A DNA stretch of 64,000 bases from NCBI GenBank assembly GCA_965224275.1, contig CBDCYR010000016.1, forward strand, positions 62,001 to 126,000. Reading direction: 5' to 3'. Made by a program: the position numbers and the translations under genes. Source of the DNA: CAUZWH01 sp965224275 (lineage in GTDB: Bacteria > Pseudomonadota > Alphaproteobacteria > SHVV01). Positions 25,524 through 34,498 of the stretch are shown piece by piece. Numbering within the stretch: position 1 is the first letter of the stretch; the number at the start of each line of letters is the position of its first letter. The notes beneath the pieces were generated by a model that was not told where the DNA came from, ran no database searches, and saw nothing but the letters and a program-made list of their open reading frames with translations.

Positions 25524-26807
25524 ATGACCCAACGCCTGTCAGAGCCGCCACCAGCAAAAGTAGTTAGTGCCGATCGTGTCGAAGATCCGGTGGGCGTCTG
25601 GCTCATCGAAGAAGGTTGGCGAGTCTCGGGTGTCGCCGAAGTGGTGCGGGGGCTTTGCGAGGGTTTTGTCGCGTCGGGTTTGCCGATGTGGCGGCTAAAT
25701 CTGTTCGTCCGCACCCTCCATCCCGAAGTTATGGGGGCGAGTTATCTTTGGCGGCGGGGCGAATCGGAGGTCGGTGTATTTGAAGCCGGTCACGAGGTGC
25801 TGGAGTCCGATGCTTATCTGCAAAGTCCTTCGCGGGTTGTTTTTGAGCGGGGCGAAACGCTACGCCGCCACCTGGTCGGGCCCAAAGCGAAAACCGATTA
25901 CACCATTCTCGAGGAAATACGCGACGAAGGAGGAACCGATTACATTTGCTTGCCGGTTGAATTTACGATCGCTGGACGCCCGAGCGCGGTCTCGGTAGCG
26001 ACCGATCATCCAGACGGTTTCACCGCCGGGCAGATCGATCGCATGAACCGTTTGCGGCCGCTATTCGCCCGGGTCTGCGAAAGCCATCTGCTGCAGGATC
26101 TGGCGGCTACGTTGTTGGACACCTATGTCGGTCACGAAGCCGGTGAGCGCATTTTGCGCGGCGAGATCCGTCGCGGCGTTGGCGAGACGATCCAGGCGGT
26201 CATATGCTCGTGCGACTTGCGCAACTTCACGCCGATGTCGGATGCGCTGCCGCGTGACGAGCTCATCGCACTCCTCAACGCGTACTTCGAATGTATCGGC
26301 ACAGCCGTGGCCGAGAATGGCGGTGAGATCCTCAAATTCATCGGCGATTCGGTGCTTGCAATCTTCAAGGTCCGCGGACCGACCGGCGTTGATGACGTTT
26401 GCCGTTCCGCCGTGACGGCGGCGCGTCAGGCGATGGCAGCGATGGAGGCATTCAACCAAGAACGCCTGGCGGCCGACCTCGACGTGCTCGGTTTTGGTTT
26501 GGCGCTGCACCTCGGCGATGTGATGTATGGCAACATCGGCGCACCCGGTCGCCTCGATTTTACGGTAATTGGCCCGGCTGTGAATCTCGTCAATCGCCTC
26601 GAGCGATTGGCCGGCGAGTTGGGGGTATCGGTGGTGATCTCCAAGGAATTTGCCCGGCATTTGCCGGAACCGCTGGTAAATCTCGGCGAACACCAACTTC
26701 GCGGTGTTCGTGAACGCCAGGAAGTGTTCACGATTTCAGATGCCGCGATCGCCTCGACGATGGACAAGATGTGGCTGGAGATCGAAGAAGCGGCAGGCGA
26801 TAGCTAA
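25524..26807 (+). CDS. Adenylate/guanylate cyclase (class III) with N-terminal sensor region
   Basis: 427 residues. The N-terminal 190 residues are GAF-like in appearance (alternating strands and helices, no membrane segments). Residues 220-400 form a class III cyclase domain: ICSCDLRNFTPMSD holds the first metal aspartate, FIGDSVLAIF the second, and GLALHLGDVMYGNIG plus TVIGPAVNLVNRLE the remaining core. It would make cyclic AMP, or less likely cGMP, in the cytoplasm in response to an unknown ligand. It starts 21 bases after palindromic repeat copy 1 and converges on the liv genes. Confidence 0.88.
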   Translation: MTQRLSEPPPAKVVSADRVEDPVGVWLIEEGWRVSGVAEVVRGLCEGFVASGLPMWRLNLFVRTLHPEVMGASYLWRRGESEVGVFEAGHEVLESDAYLQSPSRVVFERGETLRRHLVGPKAKTDYTILEEIRDEGGTDYICLPVEFTIAGRPSAVSVATDHPDGFTAGQIDRMNRLRPLFARVCESHLLQDLAATLLDTYVGHEAGERILRGEIRRGVGETIQAVICSCDLRNFTPMSDALPRDELIALLNAYFECIGTAVAENGGEILKFIGDSVLAIFKVRGPTGVDDVCRSAVTAARQAMAAMEAFNQERLAADLDVLGFGLALHLGDVMYGNIGAPGRLDFTVIGPAVNLVNRLERLAGELGVSVVISKEFARHLPEPLVNLGEHQLRGVRERQEVFTISDAAIASTMDKMWLEIEEAAGDS

Positions 26808-26845
26808 ATAGATCGTGTGAGTTTGCGCCGTGCGGCATCAAAGGC

Positions 26846-27562
26846 TCACAGGCCGAGATAAGACTCCTTAACCTTGGGATCTTCCAAAACTTCGCCTGCT
26901 TCTCCCTGCATCTGCAGTTCGCCGTTTTCGATGACGTAGGCGTAATCGGCAAACTCAAGCGTCGCGCGAACGTCCTGCTCGACGATAAATACGGTTACCC
27001 CGTTGCGCCTGACTTCCTTGATCTTCTCAAACACCTGAGCCACCAATTGCGGGGCCAGGCCTAAACTGGGCTCGTCGAGTAACAGCAGCCGCGGTTCTGA
27101 CATCAGGCCGCGCGCGATTGCCAGCATCTGCTGCTCGCCGCCAGAAAGCGTCTGCCCGGATTGACCCCGCCGCTCATTCAGACGCGGAAAGAACTCCAGC
27201 ATCTGTCGCGCAAGTTCGGTTTGCTTGCCGCGCACGCGCTTGATATAGGCGCCGACCTTGAGGTTTTCGACGACCGAAAATTCCGGGAATATAAGGCGGC
27301 CTTCAGGTACCAGCGAAATACCGCGATCGACGCGTTCGCTCGATCCGACTCGGGCAAGGCTTTGCCCGTCGAAAACAAGATCGCCCGCCGTGGCCGTGAT
27401 GATCCCGGATATGACGCGCATCAACGTTGTCTTGCCGGCCCCGTTGGCCCCGAGTAGGGCGGTGATTGAACCCTCGGCGACAGTCAGCGATAGATCCTTG
27501 AGAACCTTGACCTGCCCGTAGCCAGCAAAGATTCCATTGACCTCGAGGAGCGCCTTGCTCAC
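26846..27562 (-). CDS. livF: Branched-chain amino acid type ABC transporter ATPase LivF
   Basis: 238 residues with Walker A GANGAGKTT near 40, signature LSGGEQQMLAIARGL and Walker B LLLLDEPSLGL. It is the LivF-type member (short, with the LAPQLV and VEQDV segments). It overlaps livG by four bases and ends the livH-livM-livG-livF operon. The complex sits on the inner membrane and powers uptake of branched-chain amino acids or, as often in such bacteria, amides, urea or aromatic acids. Confidence 0.92.
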   Translation of the reverse strand: MSKALLEVNGIFAGYGQVKVLKDLSLTVAEGSITALLGANGAGKTTLMRVISGIITATAGDLVFDGQSLARVGSSERVDRGISLVPEGRLIFPEFSVVENLKVGAYIKRVRGKQTELARQMLEFFPRLNERRGQSGQTLSGGEQQMLAIARGLMSEPRLLLLDEPSLGLAPQLVAQVFEKIKEVRRNGVTVFIVEQDVRATLEFADYAYVIENGELQMQGEAGEVLEDPKVKESYLGL

Positions 27563-28290
27563 GACTTGCTGGTCCCCAAATAAGCTTCGATCACGGCCGG
27601 GTCATTGCTGACCTGCTCGGGCGAACCTTCGGCGATCTTCTCGCCATGGTGAAGCACGACAATGCGTTCGCAGAGCTGCATGACAGCCCGCAACACGTGC
27701 TCCACCATTATCACCGTGAGTTTGTACTTTTCCTGGAGGTCGCGAATCATCGCCACCGCGTCATTGACCTCCACTGGAGTCAATCCCGCCAATACTTCGT
27801 CGAGCATCAATAGCTTGGGCTCGGTTGCGAGTGCGCGTGCAACTTCGAGGCGCTTGCGGCCCGCGAGCGTTAGGTCGCTTGCAAAGTCGGCGGCGCGGTC
27901 GGTGAGGCCAACATCTTTCAGGATTTCACTGGCGCGGGCTTCGGCTTCATCGATCGAGCGCTCTTGACGGGCGCCAAACATTGCGCCGATTGCGAGGTTT
28001 TCCATCACGGAAAGTTCGCCGAAGGGCCGGACGACCTGAAAGGTGCGCGCGACTCCACGACGGCTGATGGCATCGGGCCGTCGGCCGCTAATTCGTTCGC
28101 CATCAAACGTGATGGTGCCGGTGGTTGGCCGTTGGTTGCCGGCGATGATGGCAAACAGCGTCGTTTTGCCGGCACCGTTGGCGCCGATCAGGCCGATGCG
28201 CTCACCTTGATTGACGGTCATATTGACGTTGCGAACCGCGACAACGCCGCCAAAGCGCTTCTCGATATTATTGATTTCTAGCAAGGCCAC
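27559..28290 (-). CDS. livG: Branched-chain amino acid type ABC transporter ATPase LivG
   Basis: 243 residues. Walker A GANGAGKTT lies near 38, followed by RGVARTFQVVRPF, a LivG/LptB-type segment, and LTLAGRKRLEVARALATEPKLLMLDE. The usual signature LSxGxQ is replaced by LTLAGRKR, which is normal for LivG. The C-terminus LGTSKS is standard. It lies three bases after livM and overlaps livF. Confidence 0.92.
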   Translation of the reverse strand: MALLEINNIEKRFGGVVAVRNVNMTVNQGERIGLIGANGAGKTTLFAIIAGNQRPTTGTITFDGERISGRRPDAISRRGVARTFQVVRPFGELSVMENLAIGAMFGARQERSIDEAEARASEILKDVGLTDRAADFASDLTLAGRKRLEVARALATEPKLLMLDEVLAGLTPVEVNDAVAMIRDLQEKYKLTVIMVEHVLRAVMQLCERIVVLHHGEKIAEGSPEQVSNDPAVIEAYLGTSKS

Positions 28291-28293
28291 GAT

Positions 28294-29235
28294 CTAGTTG
28301 TCCTGGGTCTGCATCGTCGTCCTGCTACGGCGCTTGAGCGCTTGCAAACGGCCCCACATGCCATCCGGTGCGGCAAGGACGAAAATTACCAGCAATAAGC
28401 CGACGATGATTGCGTAGAGTTGTGGGAAATTCGCCCACAGGTATTGCGACAGCAAAGCCAGGAAGGCGACGCCAACGATGGTACCGCGCGGATCGTCGCT
28501 TCCACCCATCACCGCCATCGCGATCATGGTGAGCGAGACACGCGGGTCGAAGACGTTGGGCGGCTCAAAAAAGGCACCCCGAATGACAAATAGCGCGCCG
28601 ACCATACCGGGAACAATCGCCGACAATACGAACGCGGTCATCTTGTAGCGTTGGACCGGGATACCGAGCGTCTCGGCGGCATCCTCGTCTTCGCGGATCG
28701 CGCGCAGCCCCGCACCAAAGCGGGATTGGCGCACCCAAAACGCGACAGCGAACGCCACGGTCGCAAGCACGCCCATCGTGTAATAAAGCGTGATGGTCGA
28801 GGGGCCGCCGAGCAACATACGGCCAGACATCGAGAGCCCGGCTTCGATATTGATGACGATGAACTTAACGAGTTCAGCAACCCCGAAGGTGAGAATCACG
28901 AAGTAGGGGCCACGCACGCGCAAGCACGGATATCCCACCATTACCGCGAGGATGCCGGCGCCGACGCCGGAGAGCAGAACGCAACCCCACCACGGCAGCA
29001 CCAGCCATGTAACGGCAACGATGTAGGCACCGAGACCGAAAAATACGACGTGACCGAAGGAAAAATATCCCGTCATTCCCGATAGAACGACCCAGCTCAA
29101 CGCCAGTGCCGCCCAACGCATCGTATCGAAGCCGACCCCAATCTCGTAGTTGCTGGCGAACATCGGCCACGCGACGATCAGCGCAAAAAGGGCGACCAGA
29201 AATGTCCCGGTGATTTTGTCCAATCCTCTAATCAT
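28294..29235 (-). CDS. livM: Branched-chain amino acid type ABC transporter permease LivM
   Basis: 313 residues, 8-10 membrane helices. The conserved cytoplasmic loop GAGLRAIREDEDAAETLGIPV (about 172-192) contacts the ATPases and is diagnostic for LivM. The start overlaps the livH stop by four bases (ATGA). No odd features. Confidence 0.92.
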   Translation of the reverse strand: MIRGLDKITGTFLVALFALIVAWPMFASNYEIGVGFDTMRWAALALSWVVLSGMTGYFSFGHVVFFGLGAYIVAVTWLVLPWWGCVLLSGVGAGILAVMVGYPCLRVRGPYFVILTFGVAELVKFIVINIEAGLSMSGRMLLGGPSTITLYYTMGVLATVAFAVAFWVRQSRFGAGLRAIREDEDAAETLGIPVQRYKMTAFVLSAIVPGMVGALFVIRGAFFEPPNVFDPRVSLTMIAMAVMGGSDDPRGTIVGVAFLALLSQYLWANFPQLYAIIVGLLLVIFVLAAPDGMWGRLQALKRRSRTTMQTQDN

Positions 29236-30131
29236 CGCGCGGCTACCCTTCTTCCGCCAAACAAACCCTGTGGCCGGAACAACAGGATTAGAATCAAAAC
29301 GCCGTAAATCAAAATTGAGCGGAAGCTTGGCCCGGTTAGTGCGATACCAAACGTTTCCAGCACGCCGAGCAGCATGCCGGCAGCCAAACTCCCGGTCAGG
29401 TTTCCAAGGCCGCCGAGGATGATGATGACGAAGGCGGCGATCGTGTAAGGGAAGCCCATGAACGGCAGAATCTGCTCGTACATGCTAACCAGGCCGCCAG
29501 CCACCGCAGCGAGCGCAAATCCCAGGCAAAAACTGACGAGAAAGATGCGCTCAAGATTGATGCCGACGATCTGGGAGGCGGTTCGGTCTTGAATCAAGGC
29601 GCGCAGCGCGAGGCCGATCGTTGTAAAGCGGAAAAATAGGGTGATCCCAATCACCAAAACCAACGCAATGATCAACGCGGATAGGCGATTGGCGGTGATT
29701 GCGGCATTACCGATATGGAGTACCTGGTCGAGATATTGATAGCCGCGCGGATTGGTGGTGTTGATTGCAGCCGATCCGTTGCGAATAATTTCGGCAAGTC
29801 CAAAGAAAATTAATAGTGAGTTGGCTTCCGCCTGATCGCGCATACGCGCGCTGCGCATCACCGGCTTGACAAGAAACTGGAACGTTATCATCGCCAATAA
29901 AACTGAGGCGAGGATCGATATAGGCAGCGACAAGAATGGGCTAACGCCGGCCTCGGTGAACATCCAGAATGCAATGTAAGCACCGATCATCGCCAAATCG
30001 CCATGCGCGATATTCAGCATCCGCATCGTGCCGTAAATGAGATTAAGGCCGACAGCGACGAGGGCATAGATCGACCCCGTCGACAATGCTGCGATCAAGA
30101 GTTGCCCGCTGAATAGGACTTCGAGGTCCAT
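29232..30131 (-). CDS. livH: Branched-chain amino acid type ABC transporter permease LivH
   Basis: 299 residues with about eight membrane helices, starting MDLEVLFSGQLLIAALSTGSIYALVAVG as usual for LivH. NLIYGTMRMLNIAHGDLAMIGAY and the loop LALRALIQDRTASQIVGIN are diagnostic. First gene of the visible liv operon. No periplasmic binding protein (livK) is in the window, so the ligand is unknown and the receptor must be encoded elsewhere. Confidence 0.92.
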   Translation of the reverse strand: MDLEVLFSGQLLIAALSTGSIYALVAVGLNLIYGTMRMLNIAHGDLAMIGAYIAFWMFTEAGVSPFLSLPISILASVLLAMITFQFLVKPVMRSARMRDQAEANSLLIFFGLAEIIRNGSAAINTTNPRGYQYLDQVLHIGNAAITANRLSALIIALVLVIGITLFFRFTTIGLALRALIQDRTASQIVGINLERIFLVSFCLGFALAAVAGGLVSMYEQILPFMGFPYTIAAFVIIILGGLGNLTGSLAAGMLLGVLETFGIALTGPSFRSILIYGVLILILLFRPQGLFGGRRVAAR

Positions 30132-30336
30132 TGCCCCGTCTGCCTCCCAAACCTCACCTGCGCCGCGACAAAGCCACCAAAAGGTGTCCTCATCCCGGCT
30201 CGGTCACCTATCAAAGCAGTGTGGTGACTGCCTTCCCCGTCTAGACTTGTTCTTGTTTACCGCGCGCGCGAAAGCGGCCGAACATTGCCGAGCCGCCCTC
30301 ACCCTGTCAAGGCGGACGGCGCGAGCTGGCCGATGT

Positions 30337-31218
30337 TTACAAGGCCACACCCATTTGGCCAAAGACCAGCTTTTGCATCAGGCTGCCAGCCTCGCCGATC
30401 GCTTCGGTCACTGAAAAGTGATGGGTGCCGGGGATCTCATGATATTCGCAGGGCACGCCGTGGGATTTGCACAATTCATAATAGTCCTTTGACATCTGAC
30501 GCCAGCCGTCCGGTTCGTTGCCGCCGACTACGATCACCAGCGGCGAGCGACTCTTCGGCGGATTCAGCATTGGGTTGTTTTCGCGTGCCAATTCGTCAGT
30601 GAGACGAATTTGGTCGTTGGGCGTGACGTGGAGAACGGGGTCGGTGTCCAAGACGCCGGTGATTGCAACCGCACCCTTGATGAAGTCGTTGGGGATGCCT
30701 TCTTCTTTTTCCCAATCGTGGGCCAGCATCATCGCGACAAGATGGCCGCCAGCGGACGAACCTGAGATGTAGAAGCGATTGGGATCTCCGCCGTATTCGC
30801 CAATGTTGTTATAGGTCCAGGCAAGTCCTCGGCGGGTCTGCCGCACGATATCGGTCAGCGTGACGTTGGGGCATAGATCGTATTCGAGGAGCACGGTGGT
30901 GACGCCCTTGGCATAGAAGTGCTCGGCAAGCGCACTCACATCGTCCTTCGACACAGCACGCCAATACCCACCGTGGATGTAGACGTTGACGGGCGCGTTG
31001 GGCGCCGCGGCAGGGAAAATATCGACAACCTGACGATCGCTGTCGCCATAAGCGAGGTTGCGATGGTTGGTTAGGGTCTCTCTTGTTTCGGCGCTTTTTG
31101 CTGAGCGTTCGGCAATCAAGCCGTCAACATCGGGGAGCACCACGCGAGGATTGAAGTGAGACTCCATTTCGTCTGCGCGAAACTGCTTGTAGACGTAATC
31201 GCTCGCTGTCTGGCTCAT
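30337..31218 (-). CDS. Alpha/beta hydrolase, kynurenine formamidase-like
   Basis: 293 residues from ATG 31218, which follows GGGAGGAAACC. The oxyanion motif HGGYW is the form typical of arylformamidases. The nucleophile elbow is GSSAGG, and the late GTHHF gives the histidine. The family removes formyl groups from N-formylkynurenine or hydrolyses related esters and amides. It stands between the liv operon and the RidA/amidohydrolase group, divergent from the latter. No tryptophan dioxygenase or kynureninase is seen, so a true kynurenine role is not supported by context. Confidence 0.8.
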   Translation of the reverse strand: MSQTASDYVYKQFRADEMESHFNPRVVLPDVDGLIAERSAKSAETRETLTNHRNLAYGDSDRQVVDIFPAAAPNAPVNVYIHGGYWRAVSKDDVSALAEHFYAKGVTTVLLEYDLCPNVTLTDIVRQTRRGLAWTYNNIGEYGGDPNRFYISGSSAGGHLVAMMLAHDWEKEEGIPNDFIKGAVAITGVLDTDPVLHVTPNDQIRLTDELARENNPMLNPPKSRSPLVIVVGGNEPDGWRQMSKDYYELCKSHGVPCEYHEIPGTHHFSVTEAIGEAGSLMQKLVFGQMGVAL

Positions 31219-31364
31219 GGTTTCCTCCCTAATCAGCGGTTGCGGTATTGTCCGCTTGCCGTATCCCATTGTGCGGAGGCCGGGGCGTTTGGGCAAGGCT
31301 GGAGCATGCGTTGACTCGTCCGCGAAGCCCCGGCTAGGTTCACGATTCGAAGGGGGAGGAATTC

Positions 31365-31826
31365 ATGGCCAAGGCACCCGCGCGTAAGCCGACAAAATCC
31401 AAAAGCAGGATGAGCAAGGCGGCGCCCATCAACAAAAGCGGCCGGCGTGTCGTCAGCCCCAAGCTTGCGGAACCCGGACCCAATTCATATTCGATGTGCA
31501 AACGGGCGGGCAATAACGTGTACATCTCCGGCCAGATTGCGACCGATAACAACGGCAAGGTGGTCGGCGTAGGCGATGCCTACAGACAATCGCGGGAGAT
31601 TTTTCGCAAGATCAAGCTGCTCATGGAGGCCGCGGGCGGCACGGTCGACGACGTCGTTAAGGTTGTGATGTACACCACCGATATGCGCCATCAGCCGGAT
31701 ATCTGGAAGGCCCGCCGCGAGGTATTCAGTGGCGATTTTCCGACGTCGACCCTGATCTGCATTTCCGCACTATTCAGCCCGGCGCTGCTGGTCGAGATCG
31801 AGGCCGTCGGATATATTGACGATTAG
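31365..31826 (+). CDS. RidA family protein with basic N-terminal extension
   Basis: 153 residues. The first 25 are rich in K, R, A and P (KAPARKPTKSKSRMSKAAP), unlike the usual compact RidA start. The remaining 125 match the RidA/YjgF fold: NNVYISGQIATDNNGKVVG, the IKLLMEAAGGTVDDVVKVVMYTTDM helix-strand and LICISALFSPALLVEIEAVGYI. RidA proteins deaminate reactive enamines/imines, and relatives are common in amidohydrolase catabolic operons. It precedes an amidohydrolase gene by 60 bases. A downstream ATG would remove the basic tail. Confidence 0.82.
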   Translation: MAKAPARKPTKSKSRMSKAAPINKSGRRVVSPKLAEPGPNSYSMCKRAGNNVYISGQIATDNNGKVVGVGDAYRQSREIFRKIKLLMEAAGGTVDDVVKVVMYTTDMRHQPDIWKARREVFSGDFPTSTLICISALFSPALLVEIEAVGYIDD

Positions 31827-31886
31827 GGCGACGGCAGTGCCTGAGCGGCACTAAAGCGGCACACCGGATACGGGAAAGGCATCAAA

Positions 31887-33239
31887 ATGGCAAAGCATTT
31901 TCAGTGCGGAACGTTGTTCACAGGTAACGATGATACCGCCGCGGCGGATCAAACGATCATCGCCGAGGGTGATCGGATCACCTATGTCGGGGCAACAGCA
32001 ACAGCGCCCAAACCAGGCAAGGGCGACCAAACCATCGACTACAGCGATGCTTTTGTGATGCCGGGCATGATCGATGTCCACGTTCATATCAGCTACGGCA
32101 ACGCCATGAACGAAGAGGATATTGACCTTTATTCACCGGTCGAATTTCGCGCCATTCGGGCAATGATGGCGGCGCAACAGGTGTTGCGCGCGGGTGTCAC
32201 GTCGATGGCCGACCCCGCGATTACGGGGCGGGTCACGCTAGCCGTGCGCGACGCGATCGATGCTGGGCTGTACGTCGGACCTCGCATTACCAGTTCGGGC
32301 CGACAAATAACTGCCCGCCAGGGGCTTTCTGACTATTACCCGACCTGGATTGGCGTCCCCGACACGAGCGTGGGCACGCTGGTAAAAAACACCGTCGAAG
32401 CGATCGAGGAGATACGCGTCCAGGTCAAAGACGGCGTCGATATGATCAAGCTCGCTGCCGACGGTTTCTTCATGAATGCGCGCACCGGCGAGCTCGCCGG
32501 GTGCTTCAGCCAGGATGAACTCGATGCCATGGTCACCGAAAGCCACCGGCTCGGCAAAAAGGTAATCAGCCACGCGCGCGGTCGCGAGGGCATCATTCAA
32601 TCCGCCAAGGCCGGATGCGACATCATTTTCCACGCCTTCTACATCGATCAAGAGGGCATTGATCTATGCCTCGAGAAGGACCTGGCGATCTGCCCGACCT
32701 TCGCGCTATTGGTGAATGGCGCCGAATTTACTCAACCAACCGATGGCAATGCCGGGGTCGTCGACCTGCTGGAGAAAATCTACGTAGATGGCTGTGAAAA
32801 CTTGCGCAAAGCCAAGGACGCCGGTGTGCGGTTCCTTATTGGAACCGATTCCGGTTTCGCCATCACGCCCTACGGCGAGTGGCACGCGCGGGAACTTGAA
32901 TTCTTCGTCACCGGCCTCGGATTCTCACACGGCGAGGCTCTTCAGATAGCGACCTCTGGCAACGCTGCCATGCTGCGCCATTCGGCCGATGTCGGCGTCC
33001 TGGCCGAAGGTCGCCTGGGCGACTTCCTGGTCCTTGATGCCAATCCGCTCGAAGATATCAAGGTGGTGCAGGACCGGCGTAATATCCGCGCCATCTATAT
33101 GGGCGCTGACGAAGTGAAGGTGCCGGATCACGTCTATAACCCGGCGACCATGAGCCATTTCTCCTACGACATGTGGAGCGAGGAATATTCGCAGGAAAAA
33201 GTGGCGACAATGAAGGTCCGCTCGATCGCCGCTGAGTGA
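31887..33239 (+). CDS. Metal-dependent amidohydrolase (imidazolonepropionase/prolidase-like)
   Basis: 450 residues. The TIM-barrel metal site begins with H65-x-H67 in MIDVHVH. A lysine in DMIKLAADG, histidines in VISHARG and IIFHAFY, and the aspartate in IGTDSG complete the usual set for subtype I enzymes with a bridging lysine. Flanking beta-sandwich strands (start to 55, and GRLGDFLVLDANPLEDI onward) are present. It hydrolyses an amide or cyclic amide bond. It is followed at short distance by four amidohydrolase-2 genes, suggesting one catabolic cluster. Confidence 0.88.
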   Translation: MAKHFQCGTLFTGNDDTAAADQTIIAEGDRITYVGATATAPKPGKGDQTIDYSDAFVMPGMIDVHVHISYGNAMNEEDIDLYSPVEFRAIRAMMAAQQVLRAGVTSMADPAITGRVTLAVRDAIDAGLYVGPRITSSGRQITARQGLSDYYPTWIGVPDTSVGTLVKNTVEAIEEIRVQVKDGVDMIKLAADGFFMNARTGELAGCFSQDELDAMVTESHRLGKKVISHARGREGIIQSAKAGCDIIFHAFYIDQEGIDLCLEKDLAICPTFALLVNGAEFTQPTDGNAGVVDLLEKIYVDGCENLRKAKDAGVRFLIGTDSGFAITPYGEWHARELEFFVTGLGFSHGEALQIATSGNAAMLRHSADVGVLAEGRLGDFLVLDANPLEDIKVVQDRRNIRAIYMGADEVKVPDHVYNPATMSHFSYDMWSEEYSQEKVATMKVRSIAAE

Positions 33240-33281
33240 ACGAGCCAACATCAAGAATTCTATCTGGGAGTATTGACTGCG

Positions 33282-34415
33282 ATGGATTGGATTAACTCGA
33301 GCGATTCTCACATCCTCGAGCCCGAGGATTTGTTCGAGAACGTATTGGGCAAAAAGTATCCCGATGAATGCCCGCGCTATATCGATCAGCACGGTGGTAT
33401 CAAAGCCAAGTTCTATTACACCGGTTACGAATACGTCCGGGTCGATGAAATCGTCGAGGGCGATCAATCGACGCCGGAGAGTGCCGCGATGATGGAGGAA
33501 ATGATCAAAGCCTCCAAGGATCCCTACGAGCGCTTGAAGTGCCTCGATAAGGACGGGATCTGGGCCGAGATCCTCAATTCGACGTGGATGCTCTACACCA
33601 TGCGTGCGCCCAACGACCCGATGGTGCGTGACTGCTGCCAGGTTTACAACGATTGGATCGCCGAGCACTGCAGTGCCGACCCCAAGCGGCTCTACGGAAC
33701 CTCCATGGTGCACATGCAAGACCCGGAATGGGCGGTCAAGGAGCTTGAGCGCGTCCACAAAATGGGGCTGAAGAGCGTTCTGATCAATTGCGACACCCGC
33801 CCCGGGTGGCCGCTCTATCATGAGTCCCACTACGACAAGTTTTGGGCCACCGCGCAGGATCTTGATATGCCGGTCACCCTGCACATCATCACCGGCAACA
33901 TCAAAGACCTGTTTACGTTCCACGGTGACGAACGAAAATATGTGCCAGGCGAAACCTACAAGCTGCTGCAGGAATGCACGTGGGTGCTGAGCAACGAGTT
34001 CATCTTCGGCGGCATCCTGGATCGCTTTCCCAAGCTCAAGATCGTCTGCTCCGAGTATGAAGTTTCGTGGCTGCCATACTGGCTGTTCCGGGCACGTCAG
34101 ATGAAGGGTGCGCTTGGGCCGACGATGAACATTCACGTGCCGGACAAGGAGATCGACGAATACATGCCGCAGATTTTCCACGGCATGGTCGACGACAGCG
34201 CCTGGGAGCTTTGTATCGGTCACGTGCCGATGACCAACATTTCGTGGGGCTCGGATTTCCCGCATGCACGTTGCACCTATCCCAACAGCCAGAAGATTGT
34301 TGGCGATTTGTTTGGTCATCACGACCCGAAACTGATGGCCGATCTCACCTATTACAACGTCGCCAACTACTACAATATGACGTTGCCGGAGACCCGCGCG
34401 GTGGCCGCGGAGTAG
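33282..34415 (+). CDS. Amidohydrolase-2 family protein, tandem paralogue 1
   Basis: 377 residues from ATG 33282 (a TTG three codons earlier is possible), beginning MDWINSSDSHILEPEDLFE. The family includes ACMSD, 5-carboxyvanillate decarboxylase and 2-pyrone-4,6-dicarboxylate hydrolase. Here the first metal motif is DSHILE rather than HxH. Further candidates are the histidine in VTLHIITGN, E in CSEYEVSWLPY where many homologues carry histidine, and the aspartate in WGSDFPHARCTYP. It probably acts as a zinc or manganese decarboxylase/hydrolase of an aromatic-derived acid. A terminator follows. Confidence 0.85.
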   Translation: MDWINSSDSHILEPEDLFENVLGKKYPDECPRYIDQHGGIKAKFYYTGYEYVRVDEIVEGDQSTPESAAMMEEMIKASKDPYERLKCLDKDGIWAEILNSTWMLYTMRAPNDPMVRDCCQVYNDWIAEHCSADPKRLYGTSMVHMQDPEWAVKELERVHKMGLKSVLINCDTRPGWPLYHESHYDKFWATAQDLDMPVTLHIITGNIKDLFTFHGDERKYVPGETYKLLQECTWVLSNEFIFGGILDRFPKLKIVCSEYEVSWLPYWLFRARQMKGALGPTMNIHVPDKEIDEYMPQIFHGMVDDSAWELCIGHVPMTNISWGSDFPHARCTYPNSQKIVGDLFGHHDPKLMADLTYYNVANYYNMTLPETRAVAAE

Positions 34416-34441
34416 CCCGTGCCATCCAAGGATTGAGGACA

Positions 34442-34468
34442 GGGCGGCTGCGGCCGCCCCTTCTTTTT
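34442..34468 (+). terminator. Rho-independent terminator between paralogues 1 and 2
   Basis: Stem GGGCGGC (34442-34448) with GCCGCCC (34453-34459), loop TGCG, then CTTCTTTTT. It lies 27 bases after paralogue 1, implying that paralogue 2 has its own promoter or depends on read-through. Confidence 0.85.
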
Positions 34469-34498
34469 GGGTGGCTTGCCGGCGAGGGAGATACAGAC

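Noticed and set aside
26808..26845. Inverted repeat (TGTGAG/CTCACA) between the cyclase and livF
   Set aside because: Weak six-base arms with no T-run; not strong enough to call a terminator.
34067..34498. N-terminal extension of paralogue 2 overlapping paralogue 1
   Set aside because: It overlaps conserved plus-strand coding of paralogue 1 and a terminator; ATG 34499 with GGGAG gives the family start.
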